Source: Pratylenchus scribneri (taxonomy: Eukaryota > Nematoda > Chromadorea > Rhabditida > Pratylenchidae). From it: a DNA stretch of 64,000 nucleotides. The stretch covers positions 1,426,001-1,490,000 of the forward strand of contig JAQSEB010000137.1 of NCBI GenBank assembly GCA_030063045.1, written 5' to 3'. A model generated the notes under the pieces. The model did not search any database, had not been told where the DNA came from, and worked only from the letters and a program-made list of their open reading frames with translations. This document shows positions 23,416 through 33,191 of this stretch, piece by piece. The translations under genes and the position numbers were made by a program. Each line of letters opens with the position of its first letter. The first letter of the stretch is position 1.

Positions 23416-24494
23416 TCAAGGTTGAAATGGTGGCTCTGGCCCGGGCTCTTCTTTGACTTCTAAAATATTTTCAAAAATTTATTTAATAAAATTCAAATTA
23501 AACCCACCGACAACATAAGGCATGCTGCCTTGAATTTCCTCTGCAATTCATCTTTACTGGCCAATGCTTCCTTCAATTTCTTCTTAAAATCGCTGCATTC
23601 CTGTTCAACTTCTTTAAATTTCTTCCTCAATGCATTGAATTCATCGGTCGATTTCTGAATAAAATAAATCATTTAATTAGCACCGGATAAAGATTTTATC
23701 AATAAAAAATTGTTGAAAACTTTCGACCTAAAGAAGGGACCTTAACTATTGCAAAATTTAGGTCGCAGGTTCGAACCCGCTCAAGGTCCAATACTCTTTT
23801 TCGGTCTCGGTTGACACTTTTATGCATTTTTATACATTCTATTACACATTTTAGGTGATAAACACAGTGCTTAAAAGTTAAAACATAAAACCCCGACCAT
23901 TAAAAGTGATCATCGATCATCTTATTTCTTATCAATTTTTTTAATTAACTAAGTTACCTTGGCCTCCATTCCAGCTTTCAGGACTTTTGCATATTGGTTT
24001 TCAATGTCTGCATACTTCTCTTGCCAATTTCGAATTTCCATATCTCGCGCTTTGATTGTTTCATTCAGTGCCTCATCATTGATGCGCAAAGTATCGTTGT
24101 AATCTCTAGCCTCTTGGCCAATCCTGTCCAGCTGGTCACATCGCTTAAAAAGAATTTTTGATTCATTTTATAATTATAATAATCTTTAAAACCGTCTCAA
24201 GATCCTTGATTCGTCGCTGCGCTTTCTCATAATCAGCCAGAATGGTCCAAGCTTGGTGTGCATTTGCCTGATAAGCGAGACAATTTTCACATTTGGTGCC
24301 GGTTTGCAAGTTCAGCATTCCATTAAATTCATGGTTGATTTGCATGTCCATTTCTGATATTGTTGATTCTGATTCTGTAATTGAGTTATTATTTGAATCT
24401 TTATTAAATTAAGATAACCTCCGTCGTCATCGACAACCTCCAGTCGTTCTTGTTTCCCGTTCGTTGATGATGATTTCGCTTCATCGCCGTCCAT
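23416..24494 (-). CDS. Small coiled-coil protein, first gene of a putative operon
   Basis: Not recognised. Exons read: MDGDEAKSSSTNGKQERLEV (from 24494); then SEMDMQINHEFNGMLNLQTG with KCENCLAYQANAHQAWTILA and DYEKAQRRIKDLE; RCDQLDRIGQEARDYNDTLR...WQEKYADIENQYAKVLKAG; KSTDEFNALRKKFKEVEQE...CLMLSV; and a last exon EVKEEPGPEPPFQP ending at 23416. It is mostly heptad-rich helix with one CxxC. About 270 residues. The final VKEEPGPE resembles a sumoylation-type site (psi-K-x-E), an inference only. The ICE2-like gene follows after 69 bp on the same strand, while upstream it is divergent from wdr-12. Confidence 0.7.
23735..23830 (+). repeat. tRNA-derived fragment T6
   Basis: AATTTAGGTCGCAGGTTCGA then ACCCGCTCAAGGTCCAATA is B-box-like. 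The same tail (AAGGTCCAATA, TTTTTCGG, CACTTTTATGCA) recurs near 53600. Intron of the small coiled-coil gene. Confidence 0.55.
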
Positions 24495-25332
24495 TTTCAA
24501 TTTATTCTATTCTGATAATTAACAATGATCTAAATTAGTTTCAGTTGATATTTTTGTTAGTTTGTTTAAAATGATTTAAATAAACATGAGAAACTTTTGT
24601 TGAATTGGGATGAACCAAATGGGGTTATTATGGATATAGGGTTGGCGGTGGGTGCGTATTATGTTGTTTTTATGCGCTTCACCGAAAAAGCCGTTTAAAG
24701 CATTTCAATTAAGTCATGTTTTTGCTTTAGCATTCATTAAAGGATGAGGATGTTTTAAAATTGCAATTGGTTTTAATGGTTTTTTTCAGCTTGCTAAATC
24801 CGAAATTTCCTTGGTTCTTGGTTGAATGTGAATCTTTGTAAATTTGGAAAACAGTTCATCAGCAGATGCTTTGCATTAAATATAAGAAGAAGAAAGCGGT
24901 TTCTGATTGGTACTTGTAACAAAAGTAAAAAGTTAATTCTTTTGATTTTTTAGTTTAACAATAATTTTTCAGTTTTTGCTTTTTAGCTAGATTTAGCTTT
25001 TTACATAGGAGAAGCAACAATGCCCGTAATTTTATTTCTATTATTAGGCGAGTAGTATTAGCGTCTAAACTCTAAAGTAAAAAACCTAATTTAACTTGGA
25101 TCGCAAAATATTGAATCGACTGATCCGACCTCAACGCGACGCGAGACGCGACGATCGATCGATCGATAATCAACTTTTTATCCAATTATTTTATAAAATG
25201 CCAACATTTATTAAATTTATAAATTGAGTAAATGACCTTTAATTTGTGCCTCAATTTTTAGCGATATTGCTTGCGTTTTTATCACTATAACCACAACAAT
25301 CGCATTCACAATTCACATTCACAAAAATAAAA
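24495..25332. promoter_or_regulatory. Divergent promoter between the coiled-coil/ICE2 operon and wdr-12
   Basis: Both flanking genes start here. It contains CTTCACCGAAAAAGCCGTTT at about 24679 and a CG-rich GACGCGAGACGCGACGATCG block followed by ATCGATCGATAATC (about 25136-25171). The same two motif types recur in the other divergent promoter (56106-58761). No coding frame is supported. Confidence 0.55.
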
Positions 25333-27927
25333 ATGTCCAATAATTTTTCAACGGATTTGGCCCATTTGCAAATTCAATTTATTTCGAATGATCAAAAGTA
25401 CGTTTTTATAAGTGAAATGTGAAAAATAAAACAAATTCTTTTTAGATTTCTGTTCAATTTGCCAAATGAAGTCGTAAATGTACCAATCACATCCGAGCCT
25501 GAACAACTTAATCTTCTCATAAACCAAATTGCAGAATCAACAAATGGTTTTTTATTTGCTAAGATTGAATTAAAAACAAAAATAATTTCAGAGAATTGGG
25601 CGCCAATCAATTTTGATTTTCTAATCGATTCAATTTTGCTTCGGACGACATTGTTGGAATTTATTGAAATTTACAAACTTTCACTGGAAAATGTGCTAAA
25701 AATTGAATGCATAGTTCAAACTCCAGCCCCAAAATCGGAACATGATTTGAAGGATACCGAATGGGTGGCCGATCTTAAAATATTGGATCAAGATTGGTCA
25801 GTAAATATAAAATTAAAAGATTTTAAAAATATTTCCATTTTTTAAGCGTCTTCTCCGTGAATTATGGCGGTCAATTTAACATTTGGGGTGGTTCATCAAA
25901 GAAATTTGCGAAAATATTGGCCGAGAATTTGGACGATGACCCATTGAAATGTTTGGAAATTTTCTGGAAAAATAAAGGTTTAATTAAATAATTAATCAAT
26001 TTATTTAAACATTTTAGAACTTTTTGCGCTGATTGGAGCCCAAAATCAAACAATAATTTTGACAAAATTGCAATGGAAGGAAATTGATGGGCAAAAGAAG
26101 GCATTCAAATTCATCCCACAATCCATTTTTCGAGGACACCAACGCAGTGTTGAATGTTTGTCAGCGAATAAAGAGGGTAAAAAACAAACGTTTATATCAA
26201 AAATACAAGCCAATTAAGGAACACGCGCAATTTCTGGATCATTCGACAAATGCATGAAAGTTTGGAATATTGATGAACAAAGTAAGTAAAAAAAATGGAA
26301 ACAAAAATAATTATAATGGTTTAAGCGAGGGTTTGTCCTAAATTCACAAACCAAATGTACCCAAAATTGGATAGAGCTGGTCAAAACGCATTGAATGGTA
26401 TATAATTTGTTATGGTTTGGTCAACAATTAAAGGGTATTAAACGGTTTAAACCAATTTTGGTTTGGTCAACAATTAAAGGATATTAAACGGTTTAAACCC
26501 ATTTTGGTTTGGTCAACAATTAAAGGATATTAAACGGTTTAAACCCATTTTGGTTTGGTCAACAATTAAAGGGTATTAAACGGTTTAAACCCATTTTGGT
26601 TTAATGGTTCAAAACGAAGTTAGAATTGGTTAAACTCAAACCAAACAAATGATACGTTTTGTCCAGAATTATCCAGGGAGCTGTTTTTTCGCCAAATTAA
26701 ATATTTCTCCATTTATTAATTATTTTTATTTTTAGGTGATCCAATTGATGAGGAACAACATTCGGAAATTGCGGAAACCAAAAGCAAAAAGATGCGAATT
26801 GAAAGCAAATTGACAACCAAGGTAAAGTAAAATAAATCAATTTTCGCATCAAAATATTACAAAATCCCCCTCCTCCATTTAAGGTCCCAATGGTCACTTT
26901 GGAGGCGCATCGAGAGGCGGTGGTCGACCTTTGCTGGGATCCACTCAATACAAGCAGGGCCATCAGTGTTTCGTGGGATAATCAAATGTTGATTTGGGAT
27001 TTGGAATTGGCCGGTTCGTTTTAATATATCCAAAAAATTATGGGAAATATTATATTTATGAATTTCGCTTCGCTAACTGAGAAGCTAAAAAGAAAGAAAA
27101 AGAAATCCACATTTCGATTAGGCAAAATTTAATGAAAAATAAAATTTTTTGATCCAAATAAATTAAAAATATTTCAAATTAAATTTTTAATTATTTAATA
27201 AGTAAAAAACATTGTTTAAAAAATCATTTAACTTCACCGGGCATCGAACTTCTGCTTCCTAATAGCTAAAAGCAAGGATTTTACCTCCATACTAACCCAG
27301 TCAATTGGGTCCAAAATTAAAAAGATTGTTTTTATTAATAAAACATAAAGAAATAAGTTATTTCATGACCAATATTATTAAAATAAAAACAAAATTTAAG
27401 GAAAAAAATAAGAAAAAATAAATTAAAAATTCCATTATTTTTATATTTTTTTTAGTATAAATTTCGTAAAAATATCAAATTCCCCCTCCAATTTTTGCAG
27501 GCCCAATCTCCAAGCTGACTTCAAACAAAGCATTCACTTCGTTGGCAGTGAACAAATTCAATGGAATTGTTTTGACCGGCTCAACGGACTCCCTCATCCG
27601 AATGTGGGACCCAAAAAGCAAAGAGGGTTCAATGGTCAAAAACACATATTTTGGCCATCTTGGCTGGCTTTCCGACATTTGCTGGTCACCAACCGATGAG
27701 AATTTGTTCGTTTCGGCCAGCTTTGACAAAACTGTCAAAATATGGGATATACGGTGAGAATTTTGGGTCCATTTCTTTTTTATTCTCATTTTTTCAGAAG
27801 TCCAAAAGCAGCTCTCTACGATTTGATGGGCCATGAGGATCGGGTGCTTTGCGTTGATTGGTCTGCGTCGGGAAGAATTGGAAGTGGATCTGTGGATTCT
27901 ACAATTAAAATTTTCTCATGCCGATGA
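25333..27927 (+). CDS. wdr-12: WDR12/YTM1 ribosome biogenesis protein
   Basis: WDR12 acts in the PeBoW complex (PES1-BOP1-WDR12) in nucleolar 60S subunit maturation. Exons begin 25333-25397, 25446-25800, 25847-25977 and continue to the stop at 27927. N-terminal NLE domain: [17 protein letters not shown]...[19 protein letters not shown], which binds the AAA-ATPase Rea1/Midasin. Seven WD40 repeats follow, with typical ends such as [64 protein letters not shown] and [15 protein letters not shown]. The insertion between blades ([19 protein letters not shown]) matches the charged loop of WDR12. Length about 420 residues, as expected. Introns carry C4 and tRNA-like T3. The family is secure. Confidence 0.95.
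26318..26660 (-). mobile_element. C-family minisatellite element, copy C4
   Basis: Four 46-bp units in the minus orientation between GGTCAAAACGCATTGAATGG and GTTCAAAACGAAGTTAGAAT. The outer left end AATTATAATGGTTTAAGCG matches other copies. Intron of wdr-12, antisense to the gene. Confidence 0.85.
27232..27308 (-). repeat. tRNA-like fragment T3
   Basis: Minus strand: TTAGTATGGAGGTAAAATCC and GAAGTTCGATGCCCGG, followed by a T-rich tail. Diverged relative to T1/T2. Intron of wdr-12. Confidence 0.5.
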
Positions 27928-28074
27928 ATTTGAATTTTTGTCAATTTTTAAATTTTTATTTTGTTGATTTTTTTATAATTTACCAAATAAATGACTTAAA
28001 TTGCCGAATGAGTATTGAAAATGTCTCAAAAGTTGAACCAATTCAGGAAGTTTATACTAGACCCCAAACCTAAA

Positions 28075-28635
28075 ACACAATAGAAAGGCCGACGCATCAT
28101 TTGATTATATTTTGGTTTAGGTTTAAGCAATTCTAATTTAGTTTCGAACCATTAAATCAAAATTGGTTTAAACCGTTTAATACCCTTTAATTATTGACCA
28201 AACCAAAATTGGGTTTAAACAGTTTAATACCCTTTAATTGTTGACCAAACCAAAATGGGTTTAAACCGTTTAATACCCTTTAATTGTTGACCAAACCAAA
28301 ATGGGTTTAAACCGTTTAATACCCTTTAATTGTTGACCAAACCAAAATGGGTTTAAACCGTTTAATACCCTTTAATTGTTGACCAAACCAAAATGGGTTT
28401 AAACCGTTTAATACCCTTTAATTGTTGACCAAACCAAAATGGGTTTAAACCGTTTAATACCCTTTAATTGTTGACCAAACCAAAATGGGTTTAAACCGTT
28501 TAATACCCTTTAATTGTTGACCAAACCAAAACAAATTATATACCATTCAATGTGTCCATCTTGACCAGTTCTATCCAATTTTGGGTATATATTTATTTTG
28601 TGAATGTAGGAAAAACCCCTCCTTAAACCCTATGT
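28075..28635 (+). mobile_element. C-family minisatellite element, copy C5
   Basis: About eight 46-bp units. Flanks GACGCATCATTTGATTATAT (left) and ACCATTCAATGTGTCCATCT (right), then GACCAGTTCTATCCAATTTT. It begins about 150 bp after the wdr-12 stop. Confidence 0.85.
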
Positions 28636-29184
28636 ACTCTTTTTTTCTGTATCCAAATAAAATTGCATGATGAAAATTGCCCCCACATTTTCCAGCTATT
28701 TTCCAGCCACCCAATCACCAACAAAACTTTGATTCATTCCCACGTTTTTTTTGTGTCCATTGGTTTATGTCTGTTTGCGCACTTCCTTGTCCCTTCATAT
28801 TCGCCCATTGATGACCGCCATCGCCTTTTCCCCTCATTTTCGCTTCAAATGTGGTTTGGTGGCGGCAATCAAAGTGCAAAAAACCGAAAGGAGGAAAAAC
28901 GGGTGGAAAATTGATGTGATGGACACATTCGGCGGGGAGCCTTGGGGAGCGGATCGGTGGTCGGCGCATTTATGATGGCGTGTGGGAAAATGTTTTTTTT
29001 CGTAGAGTGATGGCATCGATGCGCACTTTTTGATTGGGAGAAAATGATATTAAAAGGAATTGAAAGAGGGAGGAATGAATTTATGGCCATCAGCTTTCGG
29101 CATTGGCCAATGATGGCCTTCACGTTTGAGACGATGGTCCCCTCCCCACAAATGAATGGGATATAGCCCTCAAGCAATTTATAA

Positions 29185-29492
29185 ATAATTCATCAATGAT
29201 GGAACCAACTTCAATGATTTTAGTATTAAGCAGACTTTTGGCTATCAATTGATATTAATTTTATTTAAATAGGTTCAGAAATTATAAAGTTATGACCAAA
29301 AAAGCAATTAAAATGATCTTTATCAGGGATTAACCAAATTTCCAGTAGTTTTTGGCCTTAACTTTCATCAATACTGAACGAATTTAGATAAAATTAATAT
29401 GATTTAATAGCCAAAAGTCTACTCTTTCATTTGATTATAAATTCATCAAAATTGGTTCAGTCCTCCATGAGTTATTTCAGACGGCGCAAGTT
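29185..29492. repeat. A-family foldback MITE, copy A6
   Basis: Both arms contain the GCAGACTTTTGGCTATCAA core or its complement. The right end is TCCATGAGTTATTTCAGACG. The left arm has lost about 10 bp of the core. Confidence 0.75.
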
Positions 29493-30339
29493 GGGCTACT
29501 CCCAAATAAGAATGAAAATGGACCAATCCAAAGTCCAATTCTCTCTCCCCACCATTCTTTCCCACCCCATTTTTCCTGCCAGCCGCCCTCCATAAATCCA
29601 CCGTATCGGCGGTCCTTCCACAATTCCCGTCCCCATTCACTTCAATTCCACTGCCACTTTTCCCAGAGAGCATCTGTCGGTCCTCGCCCATTTCCCGCCG
29701 TCCCCGATCGTTCCACCATTCCCATTTCCCACCCATTTAACCACCAACCATCTTCAACTTCCCGTTTTCCTCCTCATTTCATTTTCTTCCCCATCCGGTG
29801 CCCAACATTTTCATTCAACATTTTCCATTTTTCATAGTCCTAATAAGACATCCATCCTAGAAAGTCGCTTAATCTTACCAATTTTTTAAGTTTTCAAAAA
29901 AAATTAGTTAAGCCATTTTATAGAGGACCTTTAGGGCTTCCGAATGGCATATCGCCTCCCTGAATTGGTTGCTTCCTTTTTGAGCTATGGCCAAAAGAAT
30001 TGCCTAATATTCAATGGAGCTCAATTCAACTTGTGGCGAACAATGTTTAAGCGATTTAGTTTAAAATTGGCTGAATTGATTTGAATATTTTAATTCCATA
30101 TTGGATAGAGCGGAGAATTCTCTATCAAAAGTTGATTAGAATTCTTTTTATAAACAATTTATAAATCAAATTATGATGGCTTGAACGAATACTATCATTT
30201 TTTCATATTTGTGGACTAATTTGTTAATTATTTTAATTATAAAATAATTTATTAAATTAATTTTTGCTTTATCCAATTAGTGAATTATTCAAAACAGTTC
30301 AACCAATTTTAAGCTAAATTACTTCAAAATTATTCGCCT

Positions 30340-30660
30340 TATTCATTTTTTCAATACATTTTCCCAGAACATTTTTTCATTGCCTCAATCCATTTTCCCA
30401 TGAAATTAAATTAATTCAATTAAAAATGCCTCAAGAGAACATCTTTTCATTACCAAAAACACTGCAGTAGCAGTAGCCAATCCAGAAATTCTCAAATTAT
30501 CGAGCCTGCCCATCCTCTGATTTGAAACATTTTTTCATTGCCTCAATTCATTTTCCCAGGAATTTAAATTTATTCAGTTGAAAATGCCCTAAGAAAACAT
30601 TTTTGTACAAAAAAAGAACATTTTTACCCTAACAAATCCAGAAATTCTCTCAAATTATCG
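30340..30660. repeat. Two-copy direct repeat, about 170-bp spacing
   Basis: CATTTTTTCATTGCCTCAAT (about 30370) recurs near 30530, with AAAATGCC(TCAAG/CTAAG)A downstream of each and CCAGAAATTCTC at about 30482 and 30648. Confidence 0.65.
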
Positions 30661-30944
30661 CCTCCCAAAACCACTCTTTCATTCCCAATTTTCAATTCAT
30701 TTTCCCCCAATTTCGCCTTCCAACGAACGAACACATTTTCCGCTGTTGTTTTTTGGGCGTGGGAAAGAGCCGACGGCATAAAAAGAGGGAGGGAAGGTCA
30801 ATGGAGGGGAATGCCATTTGACCCATCTCATCCCATAATCGCCATTCGCGCACCAAAATTCCCAAAAAATACAGTAAACTGAAGCAAAAATGTTTATATT
30901 GGCCTTTTGGCTCATGGCCATGATTCTTCTTAATAAATTTTCCG

Positions 30945-31480
30945 GTTTACCATCAATCCTTCCTGAATGTTTTTAATTCGCCTCCAATCTTTCCGGAATG
31001 TTTTTAATTCATCTTTCCGGAAAGTTTTTTTAATTCATTCTTCCGGAAAGTTTTTTTAATTCATTCTTCCGGAAAGTTTTTTAATTGAATTCTTTCCGGA
31101 AAGTTTTTTAATCCATCTTTCCGGAAAGTTTTTTAATTGAATTCTTTCCGGAATGTTTTTAATTCATCTTTCCGGAAAGTTTTTTTAATTCATTCTTCCG
31201 GAAAGTTTTTTAATTGAATTCTTTCCGGAAAGTTTTTTAATTGAATTCTTTCCGGAAAGTTTTTTAATTCATTCTTTCCGGAAAGTTTTTAATTCATTCT
31301 TTCCGGAAAGTTTTTAATTCATTCTTTCCGGAAAGTTTTTAATTCATTCTTTCCGGAAAGTTTTTAATTCATTCTTTCCGGAAAGTTTTTAATTCATTCT
31401 TTCCGGAAAGTTTTTAATTCATTCTTTCCGGAAAGTTTTTAATTCATTCATTCCGGAAAGTTTTTTAATTCACCTCTATT
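30945..31480. repeat. 24-bp palindrome-centred tandem array D2
   Basis: About 20 units with core TTTCCGGAAAG and spacer TTTTTAATTCATTC. Unit length varies from about 23 to 27 bp in the left half and is homogeneous in the right half (31260-31450), as expected for recent expansion at one end. Confidence 0.9.
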
Positions 31481-32748
31481 CATAGTTTTTCATGATTAGC
31501 TTTTCCAGATAATTGTAATTCTAACTGTCAAAAGGACCTTTCGATTTTCGAAAAGCAAAAAAACCCTTTGAATCATCTCCATAGACTTCATTGTCAGCGC
31601 TTACAAAAATTACTTTGGCCTCAACCCAAGTCCAACCATCTTTTTTCTGGACCCTATTCCCTTTGCTATTGCCACCTTCCCAACAAAATATTATTGAGTG
31701 GGGTTATCAGCAGAGTTGTGAAAATCGAAGGCCAAATTATCGCAAAAACCAACCCACCCCAAACATTCATTCATAATATTCCTCTTCCAGCCACCCCTCT
31801 CACAAAATGACTGACTCTGTGGCTGATTGGCGCGCCCCTTTCGTTCCCGCCGATTTATTTTCCAGAAAGAAAGAAAGGGGGAGTCATCCATCCACACCAC
31901 CAACGGATACGGTAGTCTAAGAAGTGAAGGGGAAGGGCGGTGGTCGGCTTATTTGGCTTAGAAGAGGCGAGGCAAATAAAAATGTGCGGCGGATAAATAT
32001 ATAATAATAAATGTGGGCTAAAAGTAGGAGATTTGTGTGGGCTTAAAAGTGGCTCTATTCCATCCGTTCATCCCTTCCACCGCATTCCTTTCCACCTCCA
32101 ATTTCACCGCACAATTTTCCACCACACAATTCACCGCCCCCTCTCCATCGGCTCATTTTCCGCTTTTCCACCACAATAAATTCGCCTGGGCATCATCATC
32201 ATTTTCATTTGCCTTTTTGCGCATCCAATTGGCGCATCCCCACCGTTCCATTCCAATTTCAATTCCAATTTAAATCCAATTTCCCTCCTCCTTTCTCCTT
32301 TTGGTTTTGTTATCCATCCTGGGAAAGTGGTCGTCGGCACAGTTCAAACTTCAAAGGAGTTGTTCATTTTCCCAACCGAATTAACTCTTCGCCCCCCACC
32401 TTAACTTCTTCGGCCACTTCCACTCACAAATGGAGCTTTCCCACAGACACTGTGTGTGACTGAAATGGACAACAAAAAGCAAAAAGAAGAATGCGGGGCC
32501 GGCAAATGATCCATTTCCCCTCCGTTCCCTCCTCCTTACATTCTATTATCGCCATTGAATGAGGCAGAAAATTGAAATGGGGGACGGGATGATTTTCGTG
32601 GAAAATTTGTAAATTTAAATTAATTTTAAGAGAATTAAATAAAATAATATTTGTGTGTGCCAATGATGAACAGCCTCAATTTGTTGCGATTCCAAGGTGC
32701 ACCGCCGAATTCAGCCATGCCCGGTAAAAATGTGCCAAAATCGAAATG

Positions 32749-33132
32749 GGACCGTTCAATACCGTCAATTCAGTATCTGTCCACGTTCTTTTGGTCATAG
32801 CTGAACAAGGATGCAACCAATTCAGGAAGGCAATGGGCCATTCGAAAGCCCTAAATGTCCTCTAAAAAGTGGCTTAAAATTATTTTAGAAATTTCTAAAT
32901 TTTACAAAATAAATTAATTTTCCACGAATCCTCAAAAAATTCGGGTTCATTACACTCAAAGTCATATAACTTTTTAAAAAGCCTGGATTTAGTCAAATTT
33001 AAGCAGCCACTTTTTAGAGGACACTTTTGGCTTTAAATTGATATATCGCCTTCAAAAATTGGTTGCTTCTTTGTTGAGTTATGGCCAAATGAATGGCATA
33101 GGAACTAAAATGGCGGTACTGAACGTCCCTTA
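32749..33132. repeat. B-family foldback MITE, copy B8 (intact)
   Basis: The outer ends GGGACCGTTCAATACCG and GCGGTACTGAACGTCCC are inverted. Inner arms contain CCTCTAAAAAGTGGCTTA and its complement. It ends about 60 bp before the bHLH start codon. Confidence 0.85.
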
Positions 33133-33191
33133 CCACTTTCCAATTATAATCTAATTTTCCCTTAAATTTTACAGCGGAATTCGGCAAAATT

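Larger units (their letters stand above)
27928..33191. other. Large intergenic region upstream of the bHLH gene
   Basis: About 5.3 kb with no supported gene. It holds C5, A6, a partial B (B7, about 29840-30005), a duplicated segment at 30340-30660, the D2 array and B8. The non-repeat portions 28640-29170, 29500-29830 and 31500-32740 are pyrimidine-rich and are candidates for regulatory DNA of the bHLH gene. Confidence 0.6.

Noticed and set aside
28663..29736. Several overlapping open frames on both strands
   Set aside because: Short, mutually overlapping, no domains, and partly inside repeat A6; treated as spacer.
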